This document shows, piece after piece, positions 32,897 through 41,561 of a stretch of DNA of 64,000 nt. The stretch is from Flavobacterium frigidimaris. Its GTDB lineage: Bacteria > Bacteroidota > Bacteroidia > Flavobacteriales > Flavobacteriaceae. The notes under the pieces are model-generated. The model saw only the letters and a list, made by a program, of their open reading frames with translations, searched no databases and was not told where the DNA came from. The stretch spans positions 47,197 to 111,196 of the forward strand of contig FQWG01000020.1 in the NCBI GenBank assembly GCA_900129595.1, read 5' to 3'. Made by a program: the position numbers and the translations under genes. How positions within the stretch are numbered: the first letter of the stretch is position 1; each line of letters opens with the position of its first letter.

Positions 32897-34672
32897 ATGG
32901 AGCCACTTTTCATTTTTATCGCAAAATCGAGCGGATTATTAGTATTGTTTTACTGTGCTTATTATTTTTTATTGAGTAAAGAAACTTTTTTCAATAGCAG
33001 CAGATGGTTTTTATTGGCTGGTTTGATAACTTCAGTAGTTTTGCCTTTTTTAATTTATACCAAAATTGTCTGGATTGACCCCGCTCCCGTTGAAAATTCA
33101 ACTGTAAGTTCAATTTCTAATTATTCAAAAGTTTACATTACTCATGCGATCGAAAACGAAACATTTGAAATTAACAGGAATTACATAATACTTGCCGTTT
33201 ACACCATTGGCTTTTTAGCTTTACTAATAAAATTTGCTATTGATTTTTATAGTTTAAATGCTGTTTTAAAGGGTAAAGAAGTACAGCAGCAAGCTGATTT
33301 CAAATTTGTTGATATTAACGAAAATATTGCTCCGTTTTCTTATTTTGATTATATCGTTTACAACTCATCAATGTTTACGGCCTCAGAATTAGAGAATATT
33401 ATAGAACATGAAAAAGTGCATAGCGATCAAAATCATACTTTAGATGTTTTAATATCAAGAATATTCTGTGTATTGTTTTGGTTCAACCCAATAATTTGGC
33501 TGTACAAAAAAGCCATTCTGCAAAATCTTGAATTCATTGCAGATAGCGAAGCTGCTAAAAAAATATCCGATAAAAAAGCCTATCAATACACGCTTTTAAA
33601 AATTACAACACATGAAAGTTGTGTTGCCATCACCAATCATTTTTATCAATCATTAATCAAAAAACGAATTGTCATGTTAAACAAAAATCAATCAAAAAAA
33701 CGAAATTACTGGAAGTATTATGCCGTAATTCCTGCACTTGTAGCTTTCGTGCTTTTATTTCAGATCAAAATAATAGCACAGGAAAAACAGAGAAAAGAGC
33801 TTAAAGAAGTTGTTGAAAAAGACAGTCAAATTGATATTTATAAAATTAAAAAAACGACAACAGATCAGGAACTAAAAGAAATTGCTGAAAAACTAAAGAA
33901 AAATCATAATGTTGATGTTATGATATCGAATGTAAAAAGAAACTCTGACAAGGAGTTGATTGCTATTAAAGTAGATATTAAAAAAGGAACCAGAGAATCA
34001 CAAAATATTGAAATTAATGGTGATCACGCTATCGAAAGTTGCGGTATTGTAATTACGACCAAAACTAATGGTTCTAAAGAAGTTGTCCTCGTTACAGATG
34101 GTGATATTAATAAGTCAGTGAAAACTGGAAATCGTATTGTAGAATCTAGAAAATATAATGGTCAGCAGAACATGGCTAATCCGCCAGTTCCGCCTACGCC
34201 TCCGTCAACAGAGTCATTATCAGCAGCACCTATTGCTCCGGTAGCGCCTGTATTGCCAAAAGAGTTGATGATTCCGCCGCCACCGGATAGAACCAAAATG
34301 CCAAAACCTCCGGTAGCGCCAAAAAATCATAACGATAAAGTTGCGATGAAAAATTTCGAAAAAAAGATGGAGGAATTTGATAAAAAAATGAGTGCCTTTG
34401 AACCACAAATGGCTGCTTATCAAAAGCAAGTAGACGAAATAATGGCGAAGCGAGTACTTGGATACGATAAAGAAATGAAGAAATTTGGAATTGCAATGGA
34501 TAAATTTGATGTAGAAATGGAAAAATATAGCGCCAATATCGAAAAGCAATTTGGACCTGATTTTGAAAAAAAGATGGAGCAATTTGAAAAAGACATGAAA
34601 GTATATGAGCAAAACATGAAGGAACATCAAAAAGATTTTAAACGAATGGAAAGAGAAAGCCAAAAATCTTAA
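32897..34672 (+). CDS. M56 (BlaR1-like) membrane metallopeptidase, second copy
   Basis: Protein of 591 aa, paralogue of the M56 peptidase upstream. Motifs HEKVH (His171, His175) and LEFIADSEA are intact, as are the four N-terminal helices and the helix near 275-295. The tail differs: a Pro-rich linker (about 430-475) followed by ~110 residues of heptad repeats with M-x-x-F/Y spacing (MEEFDKKMSAFEPQM, MDKFDVEMEKY, MEQFEKDMKVYEQNM). This predicts a long coiled coil or Met-rich helical rod. The plug-like motif of copy one is absent, so the two sensors probably detect different things. Confidence 0.88.
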   Translation: MEPLFIFIAKSSGLLVLFYCAYYFLLSKETFFNSSRWFLLAGLITSVVLPFLIYTKIVWIDPAPVENSTVSSISNYSKVYITHAIENETFEINRNYIILAVYTIGFLALLIKFAIDFYSLNAVLKGKEVQQQADFKFVDINENIAPFSYFDYIVYNSSMFTASELENIIEHEKVHSDQNHTLDVLISRIFCVLFWFNPIIWLYKKAILQNLEFIADSEAAKKISDKKAYQYTLLKITTHESCVAITNHFYQSLIKKRIVMLNKNQSKKRNYWKYYAVIPALVAFVLLFQIKIIAQEKQRKELKEVVEKDSQIDIYKIKKTTTDQELKEIAEKLKKNHNVDVMISNVKRNSDKELIAIKVDIKKGTRESQNIEINGDHAIESCGIVITTKTNGSKEVVLVTDGDINKSVKTGNRIVESRKYNGQQNMANPPVPPTPPSTESLSAAPIAPVAPVLPKELMIPPPPDRTKMPKPPVAPKNHNDKVAMKNFEKKMEEFDKKMSAFEPQMAAYQKQVDEIMAKRVLGYDKEMKKFGIAMDKFDVEMEKYSANIEKQFGPDFEKKMEQFEKDMKVYEQNMKEHQKDFKRMERESQKS

Positions 34673-34697
34673 TTTAAAAAAATAGCCCAAATATCAT

Positions 34698-36146
34698 ATG
34701 AAAAACATGTTTTTTACAGCATCTCTTTTATTGGTTTTTAATTTGTCATTTAGTCAAAAAAGCGAAGACAAATTAACCGAACAAAAAATTGACAGTTACA
34801 TTAAAGAAGTAATAGCAATAAATGAAATTCCGGGAGTTGCCTTAGCGGTTATTAAGGATGGAAAAGTTATTTATGAAAAGTATTTCGGAAAAGCGTCTCT
34901 GGAAGAAAATAAAGCAGTGGATAAAAACACTGCTTTTAAACTTTTCTCTACAACTAAACTAATAACAAACGTTGGAATTTTTCAGCTAATTGATAAAAGT
35001 AAATTGTCATTAGAAGACCCTATTTCAAAATACATTGACAATCTCCCAAAAGAATGGCAAACCATACAGGTTAAAAATTTGCTGTCACATTCTTCTGGTT
35101 TGCCTAATATTATTATGTTTGAGGATATCGCAATTACATTACCATTTGACGAAAAACTAACAATATTGTCAAAAAAACCAATGGAATTTGTTACAGGAAA
35201 TGAATACAGTTATAATCAAACCAATTATTTGTTTCTGACTAAGATTATTGAGAAAATCACAAGCTTGACGTTTGAAGATTATATCTTACAGAATCAATTT
35301 GCATCTATAAAATCAGGCGTTTATTTTTCGTCAAATTTTGGGGAAACTGTCCCGAATAGTGCACCAAGATATAATTATAGTACTGAAACTAAAAAATACG
35401 CAAGAAATACTTTAAACTCCGGATTTGATATGCACTCTGCCAATGGACTAAACATTACACTGCAGAATTTTATTCGATGGAATGAAAATCTGGATAAAGA
35501 TGTTTACCTGAAAAAGGACACGAAATATTTGATGTGGGAGCCTTTTAAATTTACCAACAATACGGATCGTTTTGCTTATGGGTGGGAAATTGTTCCTGTA
35601 AATAAAATTTTATCTTACGGTTTTACCGGTGGTAATGAAACTGCTTTTAGAAAATTTCCTGATAACAAACTAACGATTATATTTTTATCAAACGGACACA
35701 AATATTCTTCTTTGTATGTTCAGAGTCAGGTAGTCAATCATGTTGCCGCAATTGTAGATAAAACATTAACAGACGATTATTATCTTGCCGGTGAAAAGAT
35801 CAATCAGAACTTTTTGAAATTGGATATCGAAAAAGCAAAACAAAATTATTTGACAGTAAAAAAGAATCATCCGGACTGGGATTTTCAATACCGCTTAAAT
35901 GTTATTGGTTATGCCCTGATGGAGCACGGAAGACTAAATGATGGCATCAAAGTTCTGGAATTGAATTCGACAGAAAATCCAAAATCAGGAAATGCATTTG
36001 ATAGTCTGGCAGATGGTTATTTTAGAAATAATCAGTTCGAAGTTTCAAAAGACAATTATAAAAAGTCATTAGAGTTGGATCCCGATAATTCGAATGCCAA
36101 AGAAATGCTGGACAAGATCGAAAAGATTCTAACTAAAAAATCATAA
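34698..36146 (+). CDS. Serine hydrolase, beta-lactamase class C/PBP4 family, with TPR tail
   Basis: Exported protein of 482 aa (signal peptide about 1-19, ending LSFSQ). The serine-peptidase fold has the SxxK motif STTK (Ser84, Lys87), the second motif region EYSYNQTNYLF and the third near GFTGGNETAF. The usual YxN reads Y-N-Q here. The C-terminal ~100 residues form about two TPR repeats (AFDSLADGYFRNNQFEVSKD, SLELDPDNSNAKEM). It follows the BlaI/M56 module by 25 bp and is its likely output. Activity could be beta-lactamase, D-alanyl carboxypeptidase or esterase; it need not confer resistance. Confidence 0.82.
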   Translation: MKNMFFTASLLLVFNLSFSQKSEDKLTEQKIDSYIKEVIAINEIPGVALAVIKDGKVIYEKYFGKASLEENKAVDKNTAFKLFSTTKLITNVGIFQLIDKSKLSLEDPISKYIDNLPKEWQTIQVKNLLSHSSGLPNIIMFEDIAITLPFDEKLTILSKKPMEFVTGNEYSYNQTNYLFLTKIIEKITSLTFEDYILQNQFASIKSGVYFSSNFGETVPNSAPRYNYSTETKKYARNTLNSGFDMHSANGLNITLQNFIRWNENLDKDVYLKKDTKYLMWEPFKFTNNTDRFAYGWEIVPVNKILSYGFTGGNETAFRKFPDNKLTIIFLSNGHKYSSLYVQSQVVNHVAAIVDKTLTDDYYLAGEKINQNFLKLDIEKAKQNYLTVKKNHPDWDFQYRLNVIGYALMEHGRLNDGIKVLELNSTENPKSGNAFDSLADGYFRNNQFEVSKDNYKKSLELDPDNSNAKEMLDKIEKILTKKS

Positions 36147-36199
36147 ATCAATCGCTGTAAACGGAATTAATTCATAATTAATACATTAGAAAAATATCC

Positions 36200-36235
36200 A
36201 AAAAAAGACTTTGCCTGACAGCAAAGTCTTTTTTT
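36200..36235 (+). terminator. Terminator of the BlaI/M56/hydrolase operon
   Basis: A perfect 15-bp stem, AAAAAAAGACTTTGC (36200-36214) with 36221-36235, around the loop CTGACA, ending in seven T. Confidence 0.92.
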
Positions 36236-36236
36236 A

Positions 36237-36244
36237 TATCTTTG
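36237..36244 (+). promoter_or_regulatory. Candidate -7 element of the 46-aa protein gene
   Basis: TATCTTTG fits TAnnTTTG and starts two bases after the preceding terminator, 17 bp before the ATG at 36262. A TTTG in the terminator stem (36210-36213) is a possible -33 element, with 23-bp spacing. Confidence 0.45.
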
Positions 36245-36261
36245 CCGAAAATTAATCTGCC

Positions 36262-36402
36262 ATGTACAAACTTTTAGCCAAAATAAATAAAGTTCTTTTA
36301 CCTAGTTTTACCAAACAGGGTCTGGACATCTCTAAAGCAAAAAAATGGCAAATGGCTATTATTGGTTATCGTGCTTTTGTAACTAAAAGAGCTTTGGAAT
36401 AA
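36262..36402 (+). CDS. Small conserved-looking basic protein (46 aa)
   Basis: ATG at 36262 to TAA at 36400-36402. The product (MYKLLAKINKVLLPSFTKQG...) is basic, with an amphipathic start and the ending MAIIGYRAFVTKRALE. From memory, near-identical short proteins are found across Flavobacterium, sometimes mislabelled as SsrA-binding protein; I cannot verify this here. It has its own upstream -7 element and lies in a clean slot between a terminator and the RhtA-like gene. Function unknown. Confidence 0.72.
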   Translation: MYKLLAKINKVLLPSFTKQGLDISKAKKWQMAIIGYRAFVTKRALE

Positions 36403-36513
36403 TTTTAAAAAAAAACTTTTACATCAATATCGTTGAACTCAGTTTCAACAACACTATCTTAAGAAATAGGAAATGCTTTTAGTATAGGTATTTCTTATCT
36501 CGTCAATTATCTC

Positions 36514-37359
36514 ATGAAAAATAAAGAATTCAATATCCCTCCTATTTACGCAGTGCTTCTAGCGATTATCAGCGTACAATGTGGAGCTGCAATTGCCAAA
36601 AGTTTATTTCCTGCCATTGGAGCCGCTGGCACTGCATCGTTACGAATTGGAATTTCTGCAATCATTTTATTAATCGCATACCGGCCAAATCTAAAAGCAA
36701 TCACGCCTAAACAATGGAAAATTGTTGTTCCTTACGGTTTGTCGTTAGGTGCTATGAATTTAATTTTTTATCTGGCGATCGAAAGAATCCCAATTGGTTT
36801 AGCGGTTACACTCGAATTCATTGGCCCTCTTCTAGTTGCTATTATTGGCTCCAGACGTTTGATCGATTATTGCTGGGTTTTACTTGCGGCAGCAGGCATT
36901 GTATTAATCGCTCCCTGGACAAGTGACGGCTTAGATTTATTAGGTGTCTTTTTTGCGCTTTTGGCTGGTGTGCTCTGGGCATCTTATATAGTTTTGGGCG
37001 GAAAGATTTCTCAAATTATGAATGGCGGTCAGGCGGTATCAACCGGAATGTTATTTGCCGCTATTCTAATTTTACCATTTGGTCTTCATGAAAACGGATT
37101 AGTAAATCTTACCCCAAAATTTCTTGGTATGGGTATCGCATTGGCATTGTTGTCTAGTGCAATTCCGTTTACACTTGAGATGAAAGCCTTAGGGCAGCTT
37201 CCTCCCCGTACTTTTAGTATTTTAATGAGCTTAGAACCCGCGGCAGCATCTATTTGTGCTTTTCTATTTTTGCAGGAACATTTAACTTTTTCTCAGATCT
37301 TAGCTGTTCTTTGCGTTGTAATTGCTTCAGTGGGATCTACTTTAACTGCAAAAAGATAA
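36514..37359 (+). CDS. rhtA: EamA family exporter, RhtA-like
   Basis: Ten-helix inner-membrane protein of 281 aa with two EamA repeats. The first repeat contains AAGTASLRIGISAIIL and GLAVTLEFIGPLLVAI; the second VLWASYIVLGGKISQ and SLEPAAASICAFLFLQEHLT. These match the threonine/homoserine exporter RhtA more than general EamA proteins. It would export amino acids or analogues. It stands alone and shares a bidirectional terminator with the fasciclin gene. Confidence 0.8.
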   Translation: MKNKEFNIPPIYAVLLAIISVQCGAAIAKSLFPAIGAAGTASLRIGISAIILLIAYRPNLKAITPKQWKIVVPYGLSLGAMNLIFYLAIERIPIGLAVTLEFIGPLLVAIIGSRRLIDYCWVLLAAAGIVLIAPWTSDGLDLLGVFFALLAGVLWASYIVLGGKISQIMNGGQAVSTGMLFAAILILPFGLHENGLVNLTPKFLGMGIALALLSSAIPFTLEMKALGQLPPRTFSILMSLEPAAASICAFLFLQEHLTFSQILAVLCVVIASVGSTLTAKR

Positions 37360-37379
37360 GCTTTCAATGTTCTAGTAAA

Positions 37380-37425
37380 TTAAAATTCCAAATCCCAGGT
37401 TTTAAATTGGAATTTGGAATTTTAA
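37380..37425. terminator. Bidirectional terminator between rhtA and fasciclin genes
   Basis: TTAAAATTCCAAAT (37380-37393) pairs perfectly with 37412-37425. Its core, like that of the terminator at 25113, has the CCAAAT/ATTTGG unit. Confidence 0.85.
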
Positions 37426-37451
37426 TTTTGGCTGCTTTTGTTTAACAGATA

Positions 37452-38006
37452 TTATTTTTTTGGCAATAATACTGTATCAACTACATGAATTACACCATTA
37501 GACTGGTTCACATCAGCAATGGTAACTTTAGCTTTATTTCCGCTTTCGTCGCTGATGTATAAATCTTTTCCTTTCATCCACGCAGTCAAAGTACCACCGC
37601 TAACAGTTTTGAAAGTTGCTTTACCTTTACCTGCTTTAATTGCTTTGGCAATATCAGAAGCATTTAGTTTGCCTGCAACAACATGATAGGTCAGGATTGT
37701 TTGAAGCATTTTTTTGTTTTCAGGTTTTAATAATGTTTCAACAGTTCCAGCTGGTAATTTATCAAACGCTGCATTTGTTGGGGCAAAAACGGTGAATGGT
37801 CCTTTTCCTTCTAGTGTTTCAACTAATCCGGCAGCTTTTACAGCAGCTACTAATGTCGTGTGGTCTTTCGAGTTTACTGCATTTTCAATAATATTTTTGT
37901 TTGGGTACATTGCAGCTCCTCCAACCATTACAGTTTTTTGTGCAAATGATGTAAATCCAAATCCTAATGCTAAGATGGCTACGGCTAAAAATTTTCTAGT
38001 TTTCAT
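37452..38006 (-). CDS. Fasciclin (FAS1) domain secreted protein
   Basis: Exported protein of 184 aa with a signal peptide (about 1-22, ending TSFAQ) and one FAS1 domain. Conserved blocks are GPFTVFAPTNAAFDKLP (H1 region), LLKPENKKMLQTILTYHVVAG and the closing VNQSNGVIHVVDTVLLP. FAS1 proteins mediate adhesion or bind small ligands; in bacteria they are usually surface or periplasmic. A single-domain protein like this one is typical of Bacteroidota. Monocistronic. Confidence 0.93.
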   Translation of the reverse strand: MKTRKFLAVAILALGFGFTSFAQKTVMVGGAAMYPNKNIIENAVNSKDHTTLVAAVKAAGLVETLEGKGPFTVFAPTNAAFDKLPAGTVETLLKPENKKMLQTILTYHVVAGKLNASDIAKAIKAGKGKATFKTVSGGTLTAWMKGKDLYISDESGNKAKVTIADVNQSNGVIHVVDTVLLPKK

Positions 38007-38218
38007 AATTAATATTTTAAGTTATAAGCTCATTTACGCGGTAATAATCGTTTTGGTTTTATTAAATCTTTAAAAAAGTTTCAAAAACTTTGAAATATCT
38101 CTAAATAACTCTGTAAAACAAGCGTTTAATGCTCAAAATTATTTTGAACTATTTTTTAAATTCAGGTTCATCGATATGTTAATTTTATTATTAACTTTAG
38201 TAAATCAATTTATCATAT

Positions 38219-38746
38219 ATGGAAAATCTGCCTAAAAAAGTAAGAAGTAAAAAGTTAAGTACAAGAGTTGATTTAACCGCAATGGTGAGTGTTTCTTTTT
38301 TGCTGATTATATTCTTTATGGTGACTATTGAATTGAGAAAACAAAAAATAATGGATTTGAGTTTGCCAGATAATGATGTTACAGACAGATCGAGTGGCGG
38401 TTGTTATGGAGAAAATAGATCAGTTACAATATTATTAGGTGAAAATGATAAATTAGTATCGTATACAGGACTTTTACAGGTACCTATTGTTGCTCCCAAA
38501 GAAACAATATATGGTGAAAATGGAATCAGAAAGGTGCTTCATGCCCGAAATAAAACAATGTTAGAATATTCTGCAGCACTTGGCAGACCCGGAAGAGGAA
38601 TTACCGTAATTATAAAACCTAGTAAAAAATGCAATTATAAAAATCTAGTAGATATTCTGGATGAAATGACAATTGCTAAAATTGATACTTATGCAATTGT
38701 AAATGAATTTACTCCGGAAGAAACAAATTTATTGGCGACTAAATAA
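38219..38746 (+). CDS. exbD: ExbD/TolR-like protein, first of a tandem pair
   Basis: Protein of 175 aa: cytoplasmic basic start (KKVRSKKLSTRVDLTAM), one transmembrane helix (about 22-40, with the Asp before it that carries protons in ExbD), then a periplasmic domain ending in NEFTPEETNLLATK. It belongs to the ExbD/TolR family of energy-transducing stator proteins that work with ExbB/TolQ and TonB. No exbB or tonB is nearby. It carries several paralogue-specific insertions relative to E. coli ExbD (141 aa). It lies 21 bp before its paralogue. Confidence 0.85.
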   Translation: MENLPKKVRSKKLSTRVDLTAMVSVSFLLIIFFMVTIELRKQKIMDLSLPDNDVTDRSSGGCYGENRSVTILLGENDKLVSYTGLLQVPIVAPKETIYGENGIRKVLHARNKTMLEYSAALGRPGRGITVIIKPSKKCNYKNLVDILDEMTIAKIDTYAIVNEFTPEETNLLATK

Positions 38747-38767
38747 TTTAATTAATTTATAAAGTCA

Positions 38768-39298
38768 ATGCAAAATCTACCTAAAAAAGTAAGAAGTAAA
38801 AAGTTAAGTACAAGAGTTGATTTAACCGCAATGATAAGTGTTTCTTTCCTATTGATCATCTTTTTTATGGTCGTTGGCGAATTAGCAAAACCAAAAGTTT
38901 TAGAATATGGAATGTCGGGTTGTGATGATTGCGGCGAATATTTTAGCTGTAGGCATATAGACGAAAACCGTCTATTGACAATATTACTAGACGAAAATGA
39001 CGAAATAGTAACTTACTCAGGACTAGTAAATTTCCCAATTGAAACCCCAAAAAAAGTGAATTATAGTAAAAATGGGATTCGAAAAGAATTAGTTAGCAGA
39101 AGCAAAATTGTCCTTGAATATTCTAAAAGCTTAGGAAAACCTAAAAATGGCTTAATTGTAATTATTAAACCAAGCCAAAAATCTAATTATGGAAATCTAG
39201 TTAATATTTTAGATGAAATGAAGATACTAAACATTCAGAATTACAGTATTCTAAATGAATTTACTCCTGAAGAAGAAAAATTATTAGCTACAAGATAA
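38768..39298 (+). CDS. exbD: ExbD/TolR-like protein, second of a tandem pair
   Basis: Protein of 176 aa and a diverged tandem copy of the preceding gene. The first ~45 residues are nearly identical (KKVRSKKLSTRVDLTAM, then the helix). The periplasmic parts differ strongly and this copy has extra cysteines (MSGCDDCGEYFSC). The nucleotide tract 38780-38833 is identical to 38231-38284 for 54 bases. The role is the same as for the first copy, a stator subunit that needs an ExbB partner encoded elsewhere. The two may form heterodimers. Confidence 0.85.
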   Translation: MQNLPKKVRSKKLSTRVDLTAMISVSFLLIIFFMVVGELAKPKVLEYGMSGCDDCGEYFSCRHIDENRLLTILLDENDEIVTYSGLVNFPIETPKKVNYSKNGIRKELVSRSKIVLEYSKSLGKPKNGLIVIIKPSQKSNYGNLVNILDEMKILNIQNYSILNEFTPEEEKLLATR

Positions 39299-39314
39299 TA
39301 TCTTTTAATAACGA

Positions 39315-39402
39315 CTGCCCTAGCCCTGATTGAAGTGGAAATCCTTTTTATTTTTTCCTTTAAAAAATAAAAAGATTGAAGCGGAAAGCAGGAAATAGCT
39401 CC
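39315..39402. repeat. Dispersed hairpin repeat, copy 1
   Basis: Arms TAGCCCTGATTGAAGTGGAA (from 39321) and GCGGAAAGCAGG (from 39381) flank a hairpin whose stem CTTTTTATTTTTT (39344-39356) pairs with 39362-39374. The reverse complement aligns with the copy at 41660-41726 at both arms, while the stem interior differs but still pairs. Confidence 0.75.
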
Positions 39403-39617
39403 TGAAAAAAATGAATTTCAATAGCAAAATTTCAAATTCCAATTCATGAAAAGTTGTCGACTTCGCTCGAACTGACAACCTTGCATTGTAATACAAAATT
39501 GTTCTTTTTCTCGCGGTCATTAAATCAAAAATCCGTTTTTATCCGTGTTTTAGCTTGCGAATCTGTGTCATCCGCGTACCATCTCGCAAAGAAAATCAAA
39601 AACAAAGACCACAAAAA

Positions 39618-39643
39618 AAAGTCCCACATTGCTGTGGGACTTT
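39618..39643 (-). terminator. Terminator of rpsA
   Basis: AAAGTCCCACA (39618-39628) pairs with 39633-39643 around TTGC. On the minus strand it is followed by a run of T, so it ends rpsA. Confidence 0.9.
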
Positions 39644-39664
39644 CTATTTAGAGGAAACTAAGAA

Positions 39665-41443
39665 TTATTTTTTCTCAGTTTTTTCCATTTTAGCTTTCAA
39701 TGCAGCCAATACATCATTGCTATCTCCTAAAGTTGCAGCTGGTGCATTTGTAGAAGAGTTAGATGAAGTATTTTCAGTTGCAGTTTTCACATTTTTCTCT
39801 TCTTCTTCACGGAAGATAGCAGTGTGAGAAGCAACTACTCTTTTGAATTCTTTGTTGAATTCGATTACTTTGAAATCAGCAGTATCACCTTTTTTCAATT
39901 TCTTTCCGTCTTCTTTTTCAAGGTGACGAGTAGGAATGAAAGCAACGATATCATCTCCGAATTCTACAGTAGCTCCTTTGTCAACGATTTCAGAAATTTC
40001 ACCATTGTGGATAGTTCCTACAGCGAAAGAATCTTCGTATTGATCCCAAGGATTAGCAGTAGTTTGTTTGTGACCTAAAGATAATTTACGTCCTTCAACA
40101 TCTAATTCTAATACTACTACATCAAGTTTCTCACCAACATTTACAAATTCAGATGGGTGTTTGATTTTCTTAGTCCAAGATAAGTCAGAGATGTAAATTA
40201 ATCCATCAATTCCTTCTTCTAATTCTACGAAAATACCAAAGTTTGTAAAGTTTCTAACGATACCTGTATGTTTAGAACCTACTGGGTATTTAGAAGTAAT
40301 GTCAGTCCATGGATCTTGAGTCAATTGTTTGATACCTAATGACATTTTACGGTCATCTCTATCTAAAGTTAAGATAACAGCCTCAACAACATCTCCAACT
40401 TTTACGAAATCCTGAGCAGAACGTAAATGAGTTGACCATGACATTTCAGAAACGTGGATTAAACCTTCAACACCTTCAGCAACTTCGATAAATGCACCGT
40501 AATCAGCGATTACAACTACTTTACCTTTTACTTTATCACCAATGTTTAAATTAGCATCTAAAGCATCCCATGGGTGAGCGTTTAATTGTTTCAATCCTAA
40601 TTGAATTCTTGTTTTCTCATCATCGAAATCAAGGATTACAACGTTTAATTTTTGGTCTAATTCAAGAACTTCACTTGGGTGGTTGATTCTACTCCAAGAA
40701 AGGTCAGTAATGTGAATTAATCCATCAACACCACCTAAGTCAATGAACACACCATAAGAAGTAATATTTTTAACAACACCTTCTAATACTTGTCCTTTTT
40801 GTAATTGACCGATGATTTCTTTTTTCTGTACTTCGATATCAGCTTCGATAAGCGCTTTATGAGATACAACAACGTTTTTGAATTCGTGGTTAATTTTTAC
40901 CACTTTGAATTCCATCATTTTGTTTACGTATACATCGTAGTCTCTAATTGGCTTAACGTCAATTTGAGAACCAGGTAAGAAAGCTTCAATTCCGAAAACG
41001 TCAACGATCATACCACCTTTAGTTCTGCATTTTACAAAACCATTAACGATTTCTCCTGTTTCGTTTGCAGAAATAACTCTATCCCAAGATTTGATAGTAC
41101 GTGCTTTTCTGTGAGATAATACTAACTGACCTGTTTTGTCCTCACGGATGTCGATTAATACTTCTACTTTGTCACCTACTTTTAAGTTTGGGTTGTAACG
41201 GAATTCGTTTAAAGAAATAACACCTTCCGATTTTGCATTGATATCAACGATAACGTCTCTATCTGTAATTCTAACAACTACACCTTCAACTACTTCTTCT
41301 TGGTCTGTAGCGATGAAAGTTTTTGATACTAAGTCTTCGAATTCTTGTAAGTTTTTCTCATCTACTGCATCGATACCTTCTTCGAAGTTATGCCAGTTAA
41401 AATTTGCTAAAAACTCTTCTTGTGATTTTAATTGTTCAGACAT
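39665..41443 (-). CDS. rpsA: 30S ribosomal protein S1
   Basis: RNA-binding protein of 592 aa with six S1 (OB-fold) repeats; repeats three to five are the clearest, each with the pattern GxVxxIxxYGxFVExxxGxxGLIHxSxLSW (for example VKNITSYGVFIDLGGVDGL and VVIADYGAFIEVAEGVEGL). S1 delivers mRNA to the small subunit and is needed for translation initiation. The C-terminus is an Ala/Asn/Ser/Thr-rich tail (about 555-592). Most of the gene is on the lower strand of a clean stretch with a good upstream promoter at 41562-41592. Confidence 0.96.
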   Translation of the reverse strand: MSEQLKSQEEFLANFNWHNFEEGIDAVDEKNLQEFEDLVSKTFIATDQEEVVEGVVVRITDRDVIVDINAKSEGVISLNEFRYNPNLKVGDKVEVLIDIREDKTGQLVLSHRKARTIKSWDRVISANETGEIVNGFVKCRTKGGMIVDVFGIEAFLPGSQIDVKPIRDYDVYVNKMMEFKVVKINHEFKNVVVSHKALIEADIEVQKKEIIGQLQKGQVLEGVVKNITSYGVFIDLGGVDGLIHITDLSWSRINHPSEVLELDQKLNVVILDFDDEKTRIQLGLKQLNAHPWDALDANLNIGDKVKGKVVVIADYGAFIEVAEGVEGLIHVSEMSWSTHLRSAQDFVKVGDVVEAVILTLDRDDRKMSLGIKQLTQDPWTDITSKYPVGSKHTGIVRNFTNFGIFVELEEGIDGLIYISDLSWTKKIKHPSEFVNVGEKLDVVVLELDVEGRKLSLGHKQTTANPWDQYEDSFAVGTIHNGEISEIVDKGATVEFGDDIVAFIPTRHLEKEDGKKLKKGDTADFKVIEFNKEFKRVVASHTAIFREEEEKNVKTATENTSSNSSTNAPAATLGDSNDVLAALKAKMEKTEKK

Positions 41444-41561
41444 GCTGATAAAAAATTTGTATTCTGCTTTTCTTGAGTTTCATAAAGCGATAGAAAAAAC
41501 AGAAGTTGTTTTACATAAATAGTTGATACCTAATGGAAACTCTTCTCTGCCAAAAGGTTTG

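Larger units (their letters stand above)
39299..39664. other. Gap with a dispersed hairpin repeat
   Basis: No gene. It holds the hairpin repeat at about 39315-39402, a further repeat-like phrase near 39530-39590 (ATCTGTGTCATCCGCG type, also common in flavobacteria) and the rpsA terminator at 39618. Confidence 0.7.

Noticed and set aside
34220..34690. 156-codon minus-strand frame in the second M56 gene
   Set aside because: It mirrors the repetitive Met/Lys heptad tail; its composition (Phe/His/Ile-rich) is the complement of that repeat, not a real protein.
30540..36146. True beta-lactam resistance operon (BlaR1-BlaI-BlaZ)
   Set aside because: The M56 proteins lack the penicillin-binding sensor and the hydrolase motif differs, so resistance cannot be claimed.
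38219..39298. Complete TonB-ExbB-ExbD motor
   Set aside because: Only two ExbD-type genes are present; neither ExbB nor TonB is found within the window.
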